Source of the DNA: Vallitalea okinawensis
Lineage (GTDB): Bacteria; Bacillota; Clostridia; Lachnospirales; PQDH01
Length of the DNA: 64,000 nt
Assembly (NCBI RefSeq): GCF_002964605.1
Contig: NZ_PQDH01000003.1
Span: 62,001 to 126,000, forward strand
Reading direction: 5' to 3'
The notes beneath the pieces are model-generated. The model did no database searches. It was not told the origin of the DNA and worked only from the letters and a program-made list of their open reading frames with translations. Positions 9,947 to 18,085 of the stretch are shown here, one piece after another. The stretch's first letter is position 1. The number at the start of each line of letters is the position of its first letter. The position numbers and the translations under genes were made by a program.

Positions 9947-10888
9947 TTAATCTCTAAGTGTTCTTCCGGTTAAATGAAGAAAAACGGATTCTAAGGATGG
10001 TTTTCTTATTTCCAAAGATAGAATATTGATATTTAGCTCAGATAATGTATTAACGATGTGATGACTTATATTCCCATTCTTTTTAGTGTGTACAACTATC
10101 TCATCACTGTCTTCTTTTATTTCTACATTTAATACATAAGCCTGGTCACTTAGCTTTTTGATTAAGTTATTGCGTGATCCCTGTATCTTGAGCACTATCT
10201 GCTCTCCCTCATCGATGGTGTCAAGTAATTCGCTTTTTGTACCAGAAGCAATAATTTTACCATGATCCATGATGATAATTTTATTACATAGCTGTTCAAC
10301 TTCCTCCATGTAATGACTTGTATATATAATTGTACTTCCCTTATCATTCAAGTCCTTCACAATATCTAATATATACTGTCGTGATTGTGGATCAATACCA
10401 ACAGTTGGTTCATCCATAATAACAATGGATGGTTCATGCAATAGTGCTGCACCAATATTAAGGCGGCGCTTCATTCCACCTGAAAAAGTTTCAACTTTGT
10501 CTTTACCACGATCTTCAAGGCCAATTCGCTCTAGGATTCCTTTTGCTTTCTTCTTCAGAGTAACTCCTTTAAGTCCGTAGGCCTTTCCCCAAAACATGAG
10601 GTTATCATATGCTGTTAAAGTAGTAAAAAGTGCAATTTCTTGAGGTACGAATCCTAAATCTCTCTGTATTTTTCCAGGATGTTTGGCGATATTTTCACCT
10701 TTATATAAAACTTCGCCATCGTTTGCTTTTATAAGTGTGGAGATAATGGATATAGCTGTTGTTTTCCCTGCACCGTTTGGTCCTAATAGACCTAATACCT
10801 CCCCTTCTTCGATCTTAAAGGAAAGATCATTAACAGCAGTAATTTCTTTATATTGTTTTTTTAAACTTCTGATTTCAAGTAAGGTCAT
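9947..10888 (-). CDS. ABC transporter ATP-binding protein, LnrL-like
   Basis: ATPase of the Lnr-like exporter. Walker A GPNGAGKTT is at residues 36-44, with Q-loop GFVPQEIALF, signature FSGGMKRRLNIGAAL, Walker B IVIMDEPTVGID and H-loop YTSHYMEE. Its 313 aa include the roughly 90-residue C-terminal domain usual in this subfamily. AGAGGTGG precedes the ATG. Downstream spacing to the first permease is 12 nt, so the three transporter genes clearly form one transcription unit. Confidence 0.9.
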   Translation of the reverse strand: MTLLEIRSLKKQYKEITAVNDLSFKIEEGEVLGLLGPNGAGKTTAISIISTLIKANDGEVLYKGENIAKHPGKIQRDLGFVPQEIALFTTLTAYDNLMFWGKAYGLKGVTLKKKAKGILERIGLEDRGKDKVETFSGGMKRRLNIGAALLHEPSIVIMDEPTVGIDPQSRQYILDIVKDLNDKGSTIIYTSHYMEEVEQLCNKIIIMDHGKIIASGTKSELLDTIDEGEQIVLKIQGSRNNLIKKLSDQAYVLNVEIKEDSDEIVVHTKKNGNISHHIVNTLSELNINILSLEIRKPSLESVFLHLTGRTLRD

Positions 10889-10923
10889 CTTTAACCACCT
10901 CTTTTTCTATGAAATAATAATTA

Positions 10924-11874
10924 TTATCTTTCCTCTATAAAGCATTTCGTTTCTTTTTGAAATTCATCCATACTCAAGCTGTTATCATCTGTTAACTCAG
11001 GAAAATTGAAGTCCTGCTCATTATAAATGTCCCACTGTTCCATACGAATTGTATATACCTGACTCTTTAATGGCATTTCTGCATTCTCATAAAGAACAGT
11101 ATATTCTATAGAAGTATCAATAACAAAACCATCTGCATTAATATAACTCATTGCAGTTATCGACATATCAGATTTTAATAGTTCTGACTTTAAATCATCT
11201 ATTAATTGAATAAACTCCTCCTCCGTTAACACAAATTCAGCATAATTGTTTACTGTTGAGAGTATTAACTCACTATTGCTTTTTAGAATCGAAGATAGTA
11301 CGGTTACTAAAGTCTGTAATTGTTCTTCATTCAGTTGTATTGTATACTTCGTTGCTTTCACATCACCATCTTCTGTGGTCATGATAGTTTTCTCGCCCCT
11401 TACGACATTCTCTTCTTGGAGTACTTCCAACCATTTCTCCATAAAGGGTTGAAAAATAATAGTAAATATTTCTTCATCTTGCATGGTTGCAACCTCTTGA
11501 TTCATCGTATTATCGTGGATAATCAGGTAATTTTCATCAAAAGGTAGTTTTATGAAGATATCATTTCCTTTAAGATAGAAAGAAAAATCCATCCCTAAAT
11601 CACCTACATCAATATAACTGTGGGTTTCTAACTGTTCATTCTTCGAATCTGTAAAATCATATTGACTGTAGATTTGAAATTGTAGTTGATCTCCAAAATC
11701 TATTTCTTTACCTTCCCTATAAGTGTTTTCTACTTCAATACTAATAAATGACTGACCTTGGTCAACAGCTTCCGTACGCTCTATTGCTTCACTATAACTT
11801 CGTAAAGGCTCTTTAACTTGGCAACTTGTCAAGAAAATACTTAATAACAATATTAACGCAACAATTCTTTTCAT
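10924..11874 (-). CDS. Lipoprotein encoded inside the Lnr-like operon
   Basis: Signal peptide with lipobox LTSC (Cys18) after a hydrophobic core, so the product should be a lipid-anchored protein on the outer face of the membrane. The remaining ~300 residues are soluble and beta-rich in appearance (alternating hydrophobic residues, many Thr/Glu). It resembles the broad class of DUF6612/LolA-like extracytoplasmic lipoproteins, but I cannot assign a family. GGAGGAAGG precedes the ATG. It sits between the response regulator and the ATPase. The B. subtilis lnr operon has no such gene, so it may be an accessory ligand-binding or membrane-sensing component of this version. Confidence 0.75.
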   Translation of the reverse strand: MKRIVALILLLSIFLTSCQVKEPLRSYSEAIERTEAVDQGQSFISIEVENTYREGKEIDFGDQLQFQIYSQYDFTDSKNEQLETHSYIDVGDLGMDFSFYLKGNDIFIKLPFDENYLIIHDNTMNQEVATMQDEEIFTIIFQPFMEKWLEVLQEENVVRGEKTIMTTEDGDVKATKYTIQLNEEQLQTLVTVLSSILKSNSELILSTVNNYAEFVLTEEEFIQLIDDLKSELLKSDMSITAMSYINADGFVIDTSIEYTVLYENAEMPLKSQVYTIRMEQWDIYNEQDFNFPELTDDNSLSMDEFQKETKCFIEER

Positions 11875-11921
11875 TACCTTCCTCCAATCTATCCTATGTC
11901 TTAAAGGATTAAACTATCTCT

Positions 11922-11950
11922 ATTATAGCTCATTCTCCCATTAAGGTCTT
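11922..11950 (-). promoter_or_regulatory. Possible activated promoter of the lipoprotein-ABC genes
   Basis: A perfect minus-strand -10 (TATAAT, bases 11922-11927) lies ~50 bp before the lipoprotein start, but the -35 position holds only AGACCT. A good -10 with a poor -35 is what one expects for a promoter that needs an activator, here plausibly the LnrK-like regulator. This is inference. Confidence 0.4.
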
Positions 11951-11976
11951 GTTACTATTAGCTATATATGTTATAG

Positions 11977-12000
11977 AAACCATGACTTTCGTCATGGTTT
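11977..12000 (-). terminator. Hairpin between response regulator and lipoprotein genes
   Basis: Perfect 10-bp stem AAACCATGAC / GTCATGGTTT with loop TTTC, just past the regulator stop codon. The following minus-strand sequence has no clear T-run, so it may attenuate or protect the transcript rather than fully terminate. Confidence 0.5.
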
Positions 12001-12002
12001 AA

Positions 12003-12647
12003 CTATAAAACATTATGCTGTAGAAGATAAATTGCCAGCTGGGTTCGATCTCTTAGATTTAATTTACTTAAAATATTGGTTAAGTTATTTTTCACTGTTC
12101 CCTCAGATATATATAACTCATCAGCAATTTCTTTATTATTCTTCCCTTCTATAACCAAACGGCATACGTCCTTTTCTCGCTTAGTCAAAGGGATGTCATG
12201 GAATTCATTAGTTTGGTCATTTGCCAGAGATAACTCGATAAACTTTTCAATTAAACGATTAGCTGAAGTTGGCTCTATCATTGCCCCTCCTGCATTAACG
12301 TTTTTAATAGCCTCAATAATTTCACTTGGCTCTGCATCCTTTAATAAATAACCTGAAGCTCCATAACGAAGAGAATCAAAGATATAAGCATCGTCATTAA
12401 AAGTAGTTAGCATAATAATCTTTATATGAGGATAGTCTCTTTTAATTTTCTTTACAGCTTCTACACCATTACAATTTGGCATCTTAATATCCATTAACAT
12501 GACATCAATACTTTTCTCTTTGCATAATTCATAAGCTTCATAACCATTGCTGGCAGAACCAACAACTCTGATATCTCCATGACCAACGATCATTTTTAAC
12601 CCTTCAATCATAATTCTTTGATCATCAACTAAAGCAACTCTAATCAT
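12003..12647 (-). CDS. NarL/LuxR-family response regulator, LnrK-like
   Basis: Receiver domain (1-120) with the phospho-acceptor Asp53 in LMDIKMP, acidic pocket Asp8-Asp9, the conserved Thr (LTT) and Lys (LLKDA). A LuxR-type helix-turn-helix (HTH) follows at ~150-205 (LTKREKDVCRLV...SEGTVKNNLTNIL). The start overlaps the kinase gene by 8 bp, after AAGGGGG. It is the cytoplasmic transcription factor of the two-component pair and is expected to control the exporter genes that follow. Confidence 0.92.
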   Translation of the reverse strand: MIRVALVDDQRIMIEGLKMIVGHGDIRVVGSASNGYEAYELCKEKSIDVMLMDIKMPNCNGVEAVKKIKRDYPHIKIIMLTTFNDDAYIFDSLRYGASGYLLKDAEPSEIIEAIKNVNAGGAMIEPTSANRLIEKFIELSLANDQTNEFHDIPLTKREKDVCRLVIEGKNNKEIADELYISEGTVKNNLTNILSKLNLRDRTQLAIYLLQHNVL

Positions 12648-13758
12648 TTATTTCCCCCTTGAAAGGTATATCACCTGTAATTTTAAATCCTTCATTACCA
12701 TCAAAATCAATATGACCGTTAATGTTATGAATACGTTCTTCCATACCTTTTAAACCATTTCCTTTAATAAACTTATCATTTGAAACACCATTATTCAATA
12801 TTTGAAAGATGAGTTTCTTTTCAACAGTGGACATACTGATTTTGATGCTAGAAGCATTACCGTGTTTTATAGCATTAGTCAGTGCTTCTTCCACCACATG
12901 ATAGAGGGCATATTTGGAGACCGGCGTTAGTTTTGGTATTATTTGTGGAATATTAAATTCAATATCTATGCCAGTCCTTTTTTGAAATTTAGCAACTAGC
13001 TCAGTGATTTCTGGAATAAAGTCAATATCATTTTGGCTTTGATGTAGGGCATCAACAACCATCCTTAATTCCTTAAGTGCTTCTCTAGCTGTTACTTTTG
13101 ACTCTATCATCATATTTTTTTGTTGCTCATTATTAGCGTTAATCTGATAATCCAACATCTCCAGTTGCATAATCAGACTTGTTAATTGGTGGCCTAACGT
13201 ATCATGTAAGTCCCGAGCTACTCGTTTACGCTCTTCAAAACGGGCTAATACCTTGATTTGCTCTTCGCCTTTCCTTTTTGCCTCATCGTATTTATTAAAT
13301 ATATATACAATGATTAATACCAGTACTAACGCAATTTCTGCAAAAAACATTTCTGATATATTTGAGTAATTGGGATTCAATGTGAGAATATACATATATT
13401 TAAATAGTGAAGTTAGAATTGCAGTTATTCCTATGACAATTCCTCGTTTTTCTTTCAAAAAGTAAGCACCCTCTATGATGATAAGCATATAGAAAAAATG
13501 GAAATAATAATTGATAACATATTTTGTTTCCATCTCCATTATCATGATCATGAAAATCTCTATTAAGATGAGAAGCATCAACCTTATTTCATTCTTTTGC
13601 CACTTATAAGTTAGAAAACTCATGACTATTATTAAACAGTAAGAACTAAAAAGCAAAGCAAACCTTTGACCAAATGCTTGTTCATAGAACATTGAAATTA
13701 TAAATAAGAATGTAATTAATATCGACTTAATATATATGAATTGTAATATATTTTTCAT
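12640..13758 (-). CDS. Sensor histidine kinase, HisKA_3 type, LnrJ-like
   Basis: Membrane sensor kinase. The start is set at ATG 13758 (MKNILQFIYIK) because GAGGGG lies 7 nt upstream; the ATG at 13782 has no SD. The N-terminal ~165 residues are five or six close-packed helices with almost no outside loops, so it probably senses within the membrane, as LnrJ does. The phosphorylation motif is EERKRVARDLHDTLGHQL, and the N box is EEALTNAIKHG. A G box (GNGLKGMEERI) ends a short HATPase domain. It is the first gene of the Lnr-like operon. Confidence 0.9.
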   Translation of the reverse strand: MKNILQFIYIKSILITFLFIISMFYEQAFGQRFALLFSSYCLIIVMSFLTYKWQKNEIRLMLLILIEIFMIMIMEMETKYVINYYFHFFYMLIIIEGAYFLKEKRGIVIGITAILTSLFKYMYILTLNPNYSNISEMFFAEIALVLVLIIVYIFNKYDEAKRKGEEQIKVLARFEERKRVARDLHDTLGHQLTSLIMQLEMLDYQINANNEQQKNMMIESKVTAREALKELRMVVDALHQSQNDIDFIPEITELVAKFQKRTGIDIEFNIPQIIPKLTPVSKYALYHVVEEALTNAIKHGNASSIKISMSTVEKKLIFQILNNGVSNDKFIKGNGLKGMEERIHNINGHIDFDGNEGFKITGDIPFKGEIND

Positions 13759-13794
13759 TTCTAACCCCTCTATTAACTGCATTTTACTCTTTTT

Positions 13795-13823
13795 ATTCTA
13801 TATGACAAGTAGTTTATAGTCAA
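13795..13823 (-). promoter_or_regulatory. Sigma-A promoter of the kinase/regulator operon
   Basis: Minus strand: -35 TTGACT, 17-bp spacer, -10 TAGAAT, ending about 37 bp before the kinase ATG. It diverges from the efflux operon promoter. Confidence 0.65.
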
Positions 13824-13886
13824 TATTTACCTATAAAATCACTCAACACAATGAAAAGAACTGTTAATTTGACATTATTCCATTTC

Positions 13887-13916
13887 TTGACACAGTACTA
13901 ATACTTGTAATACAAT
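13887..13916 (+). promoter_or_regulatory. Sigma-A promoter of the YknWXYZ-like operon
   Basis: TTGACA (13887-13892), 18-bp spacer, TACAAT (13911-13916). An alternative -10, TATAAT at 13936-13941, lacks a good -35. Confidence 0.6.
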
Positions 13917-13924
13917 ATGCTTAG

Positions 13925-13945
13925 TACCATTAGAATATAATGGTA
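13925..13945 (+). promoter_or_regulatory. Perfect inverted repeat at the efflux operon start
   Basis: TACCATTA-N5-TAATGGTA, 8-bp perfect arms, sitting at the expected transcript start and enclosing a TATAAT. A partly overlapping repeat GTACTAA...TTAGTAC (13895-13901 / 13921-13927) spans the -10. It could be a regulator site or a 5' mRNA hairpin. Confidence 0.5.
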
Positions 13946-13970
13946 ACATAACTTATAAGGGGGATTTTTT

Positions 13971-14711
13971 ATGAGCGAAAATCAACAAAATGTAAATGAA
14001 GAATGGGAACGCGAAGTCCTTGTTGAAAAGAAACCAGTCATGTCTTTAGGCAATAAGGTTGTTAAGATATTCACTTCACCCTATGAGGTCTTTGAAAACC
14101 TAATGGATCATCCTAAGATTTTATTACCTTTAATTGTGGTATGTATATTAGGTTTGATTAGTACTTTAGCAAGTATGCCTTTTTCTCAAAAAGTAGCTGA
14201 AAATATGATAGCCATCTATGAGCAATATGGAATACCAACAGCTGGTGCAGATACATTTACAGGTGTTGTAGGTATTGTTACAGCACCTTTAACAATACTA
14301 GTAGGCTGGGCTTTATTTAGTGTTTTATATTGGATCGCAGCTCGTATTTTTCAAGTTAAAGTCAGTATTAATCAGGTTTTCTCTGTTTATGCACACACTT
14401 TAATTGTACAATATGGTATTTCAATTATTACAATGGCGCTTAACAGTTTTGTATTTAAATCTGGGGTAGATTTCTTCAGTTTAGGTGTAATACTCCCTAA
14501 CATGGATGTAACATCAACCCTTTATTATTTCCTACAGTACTTCTCATTACCAATGCTATGGTCTCTTGTTCTTACCGGATTAGGTTTATCTTATCTAGGG
14601 AAAAAGAAAGCCTTCATGGGTGTTTTATCTGTTTTTCTGTGTTATTCTGCAATAGCTTATGGTATGTCTTTTATGGCAACATTAGCTTTTAGAATGTTTG
14701 TACCAAGTTAA
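13971..14711 (+). CDS. Yip1-family membrane protein, YknW-like
   Basis: Integral membrane protein of 246 aa with five hydrophobic helices after a ~45-residue polar N-terminus containing the PYEVFENLMDHP stretch typical of bacterial Yip1-domain proteins. It heads an operon with an adaptor, a MacB-type ATPase and a MacB-type permease, the same order as yknWXYZ of B. subtilis, where YknW helps assemble a pump protecting against the SdpC toxin. AAGGGGG lies 8 nt upstream of the ATG. I infer the same helper role from order and fold. Confidence 0.8.
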   Translation: MSENQQNVNEEWEREVLVEKKPVMSLGNKVVKIFTSPYEVFENLMDHPKILLPLIVVCILGLISTLASMPFSQKVAENMIAIYEQYGIPTAGADTFTGVVGIVTAPLTILVGWALFSVLYWIAARIFQVKVSINQVFSVYAHTLIVQYGISIITMALNSFVFKSGVDFFSLGVILPNMDVTSTLYYFLQYFSLPMLWSLVLTGLGLSYLGKKKAFMGVLSVFLCYSAIAYGMSFMATLAFRMFVPS

Positions 14712-14740
14712 ATTTATAACCTTAATTTAGGAGGCAAAAA

Positions 14741-16087
14741 ATGAACAAAAAGAAATTAATAATTGGCTTAAGCATTTTAGCAGTATTTACTGTATTCATT
14801 GTTATAGGCGTTCTCAATTCCGACCAGCTTGCTGCTTCAGCCACAAAGGTAACATTAACAGTTAATACTGACGATGCCGCAACTCGAGAAATTGTGTCTC
14901 AAATAACTGTAAAAGGTAGCATTAAACCTATTAAAGAAGAAAAAGTTTATTCTTCAACCTTAGCTCAAGTAGATACGCTTAACATTGATGCTGGTGATCA
15001 AGTTAAGAAGGATGATATCCTATTGACTTTTAATGACACTGAATACACTCAGTTATTAAGCCAACTGGAGCAATCAGAAAAGAATTTATTGATACAAGAC
15101 GAATCTTTAGTTGATAGTAATCAAAGGGATCAAGAAGCCCTTAACCAAGCAAAGCAATTAGTCGATCAAATGTCTATAGCTAGAGAGCAAACTGAAAGAA
15201 ATTTAGAAACAGCAATTAATGATCATGAAAATAGCCTACAACTCTTTGCTGCAGGTGCTATTAGTTCGGAGCAACTCGATGCTTCTGAAGATAATATCAC
15301 GAGTTTGAAAGAAAAACTTCAATTAGATATAACAGCATGGGATAATGCGAAAGTAAGTTATAATAATTTATTAGCTTCTGGACAAAATACTTCTGTTATT
15401 CAAAGAGATATCCAAAGCCTGCAAACGGAAGATTTAGCTAATCGAGTTGAAGACTACGATTTAGAAATATTAAGCCCAATAAACGGAACTGTTTTATCTG
15501 TCAGTGTTGAAGAAGGTTCCATGGTTAATCAAACTGTACCTGTGGTAGAAGTTGCTGACCTTAGTAATTTTATCGTTGAAGCTTATGTTTCTGAATTTAA
15601 TGGTCCATCTTTACAAATCGGTCAAACTGCTACGATTAAAACACGATCTCTGAGTCCGATTGAATTTAATGGTGAAATTACATACATTTCACCACTGGCT
15701 GAAAATGATCCCACAAGTAATTCAGCTACTAAAGCTGTAAAAGTTGAAATTACACTTACTGATTATGATGCATCTGGTGAAAATTTATTAAAACCTGGTT
15801 ATACTGTTGATACAACTATTACATTGGCAACAAAGGAAGATGCTGTTGTTGTACCAATTCTTTCTACTTTGAAAGATAAGGAAGGCAATTACTTCGTTTA
15901 TGTTGTTGATGTAGAAAATATGGTTGAGAAGCGTACTATTGAATTTGGTATCTTATCGGATTTAGATGTTGAGGTTGCTGGTGTTGAAGAAGGTGAAAGT
16001 GTAATTATAAATCCATCCTCTCAAGTAAAAGATGGAATGGAGGTTATTCCAACTCCTAAAACCGAAGGGGATGAATCCAATGATTAA
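14741..16087 (+). CDS. Efflux adaptor (membrane fusion protein), YknX-like
   Basis: Membrane-anchored adaptor of a MacB-type pump. An N-terminal signal-anchor helix spans ~4-24. It is followed by a split lipoyl/barrel-sandwich domain (QVDTLNIDAGDQVKKDDILLTF and LEILSPINGTVLSVSVEEG), an alpha-hairpin coiled coil at ~100-225, and a beta-barrel plus membrane-proximal region to the end. At 448 aa it is normal for the HlyD_D23/YknX type. AGGAGG lies before the ATG. It overlaps the ATPase gene by 8 bp. The C-terminal tail is acidic (EGDESND). Confidence 0.88.
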   Translation: MNKKKLIIGLSILAVFTVFIVIGVLNSDQLAASATKVTLTVNTDDAATREIVSQITVKGSIKPIKEEKVYSSTLAQVDTLNIDAGDQVKKDDILLTFNDTEYTQLLSQLEQSEKNLLIQDESLVDSNQRDQEALNQAKQLVDQMSIAREQTERNLETAINDHENSLQLFAAGAISSEQLDASEDNITSLKEKLQLDITAWDNAKVSYNNLLASGQNTSVIQRDIQSLQTEDLANRVEDYDLEILSPINGTVLSVSVEEGSMVNQTVPVVEVADLSNFIVEAYVSEFNGPSLQIGQTATIKTRSLSPIEFNGEITYISPLAENDPTSNSATKAVKVEITLTDYDASGENLLKPGYTVDTTITLATKEDAVVVPILSTLKDKEGNYFVYVVDVENMVEKRTIEFGILSDLDVEVAGVEEGESVIINPSSQVKDGMEVIPTPKTEGDESND

Positions 16088-16784
16088 AATGAATGATCTT
16101 GTAAAAGTATATCAAAATGGGTCACTCCGAGTTAAAGCATTACACTCCGTTGATTTAGAGATTAACGAAGGCGAATTTGTCGCCATTATGGGTCCTTCTG
16201 GTTCTGGTAAATCAACTTTAATGAATATCATTGGTTGTTTGGATCAAAGTACAGACGGAGAGTACCATTTAGATGAAGTAGATATTCATCAACTAGACGA
16301 TAATGAACTTGCAGATATTCGTAATCAAAAGATTGGTTTTGTATTCCAATCCTTTAATCTGTTACCTAAACTAAGCGCTTATGAAAATGTAGAGCTTCCA
16401 ATGGTTTATGCAGGCTTCTCTCATAAAGAGAGAAAAGAAAGAGCTGATAGTGCCCTTGCTAAAGTTGGCCTATCCGATCGTGGTCATCATAAACCCAATG
16501 AACTTTCTGGTGGTCAGAAACAGCGTGTTGCTATTGCAAGAGCTCTAGTTAATAAGCCAGCTATTCTATTAGCTGATGAACCTACTGGTAACTTAGATAC
16601 GCGTTCTGGTAATGAAATTATGGATATCTTTACTAAACTTAATGAAGAAGGTTCAACTATTGTAATGGTTACTCATGAGTTAGAGATTGCTCAATTTGCT
16701 AACCGTATCATCATTGTACGAGATGGGGATATTGTTACAGATACAACACCTGAGGCTTATGGAAAGGCAGGTGTTACTGGATGA
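16080..16784 (+). CDS. MacB-type ABC transporter ATP-binding protein, YknY-like
   Basis: ATPase of the efflux pump. The start is set at ATG 16080 (MIKMNDLVKVYQ), with AAGGGG about 9 nt upstream; the ATG at 16071 abuts that SD and the one at 16032 has none. Walker A GPSGSGKST lies at ~38-46, Q-loop FVFQSFNLLPKLS, signature LSGGQKQRVAIARAL, Walker B ILLADEPTGNLDT and H-loop THE follow. It is 234 aa, ends in an ATGA overlap with the permease and overlaps the adaptor by 8 bp. Confidence 0.92.
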   Translation: MIKMNDLVKVYQNGSLRVKALHSVDLEINEGEFVAIMGPSGSGKSTLMNIIGCLDQSTDGEYHLDEVDIHQLDDNELADIRNQKIGFVFQSFNLLPKLSAYENVELPMVYAGFSHKERKERADSALAKVGLSDRGHHKPNELSGGQKQRVAIARALVNKPAILLADEPTGNLDTRSGNEIMDIFTKLNEEGSTIVMVTHELEIAQFANRIIIVRDGDIVTDTTPEAYGKAGVTG

Positions 16785-17986
16785 ATCTAATGGAAAGCTT
16801 TAAAACTGCTTTAAGAAGTATAGCTACGAATAAAATGCGTTCTATCCTCACCATGCTTGGAATTATTATCGGTATTGGTTCAGTAATTATGATTACCGCC
16901 ATTGGTGCAGGAAGTCAAGATAAATTGACAGGTCAATTTGAAGATATCGGTGCTAATATGTTAAGTATAAGCGTGGTTGATCCAGATAGTAACAGTGATT
17001 ACCTAACTGTTAGGGATGTTGAAACTGTTAAAAAGCACCCTGAAGTCACTTCTGCTTCAGCTTACAATACCATGTTTGGTGAAGTCAGACTTCGATTACC
17101 TAATGAAAAATCCGATGCTTATATTCAAGCAGTTAATACTGAACTATTGACTATTAACAATTTTAAACTCCTTCAAGGTCGTTACTTTGTTAGTATTGAA
17201 GAAGAGGCACAAAGTTATGTAGGTGTTATCGATAATCGACTTGCTCAAAAGGCATTTGGTCGTGAGGATTGTATCGGTGAAAAAATCACTGTAGATCTTT
17301 ATCAAGGTACTTATGAGTTTACAGTCATAGGCGTTATTGATCACCCCTTAGGTGCTATGGTCAATATGTTAGGTGAGGATATGATATGGTCCTACGTCTT
17401 TATACCGCTCAATACAGTTCAATCTATGTTTGGCCACGATTACGTAGATGGTATATCCGTCAGTACTTTAGATCGCAATAACAACGAGATTGTCGCTGCT
17501 GAGATTACAGATATGCTAGAACGTTCTCATATGAACGAAGACAAATATAAAGTAGAATCTGCTCTAGCTAACATTGAATCATTAAATGATATGATGGCAC
17601 TATTTACTACCTTTATAAGTTTCGTTGCAGGTATCTCCTTATTAGTTGGTGGTGTCGGTGTTATGAACATTATGCTTGTTACAGTAACCGAACGTACAAG
17701 AGAAATTGGGATAAGAAAGTCTCTAGGAGCTAAGAAAAAGGATATTCGTATCCAATTCCTTATTGAAGCTCTTATCATAACCTTTATGGGTGGTTTTTTA
17801 GGAACAATATTAGGTTACTTAGGTGCCAAAGGTGTTGGTAGCCTAATTAGTGTAACACCTTCTATGTCAGTTGGTATAATTGTACTTACTACCATCATAT
17901 CTGCTACAATTGGTATTGTATTTGGTGTATACCCTGCTAACAAAGCTGCAAAACTTGACCCAATTGAAGCATTACGTTATGAATAA
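16781..17986 (+). CDS. MacB-type FtsX-like permease, YknZ-like
   Basis: Permease of the pump, 401 aa. It has one N-terminal helix (MLGIIIGIGSVIMI, ~20-45), a MacB_PCD periplasmic-type domain of ~230 residues and three C-terminal FtsX helices with the hallmark GIRKSLGAKKKDIRIQFL. The start overlaps the ATPase stop (ATGA). Together the four genes encode a complete export complex. In this family such pumps move peptide toxins, lipopeptides or macrolide-like compounds; the actual substrate cannot be read from the sequence. Confidence 0.9.
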   Translation: MNLMESFKTALRSIATNKMRSILTMLGIIIGIGSVIMITAIGAGSQDKLTGQFEDIGANMLSISVVDPDSNSDYLTVRDVETVKKHPEVTSASAYNTMFGEVRLRLPNEKSDAYIQAVNTELLTINNFKLLQGRYFVSIEEEAQSYVGVIDNRLAQKAFGREDCIGEKITVDLYQGTYEFTVIGVIDHPLGAMVNMLGEDMIWSYVFIPLNTVQSMFGHDYVDGISVSTLDRNNNEIVAAEITDMLERSHMNEDKYKVESALANIESLNDMMALFTTFISFVAGISLLVGGVGVMNIMLVTVTERTREIGIRKSLGAKKKDIRIQFLIEALIITFMGGFLGTILGYLGAKGVGSLISVTPSMSVGIIVLTTIISATIGIVFGVYPANKAAKLDPIEALRYE

Positions 17987-18009
17987 TTGAATTAGTATAA
18001 TAAATACTT

Positions 18010-18037
18010 AGAGGATGATTCTTAGGAATCATCCTCT
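18010..18037 (+). terminator. Hairpin between convergent genes
   Basis: Perfect 12-bp stem AGAGGATGATTC / GAATCATCCTCT with loop TTAG, in the 99-bp gap between convergent genes. The T-runs on either side are weak, so the efficiency is uncertain. Confidence 0.7.
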
Positions 18038-18085
18038 ATAATCTTCTCGATTAAGTTTTGATCTATAAACGGTATCTCCATTTGT

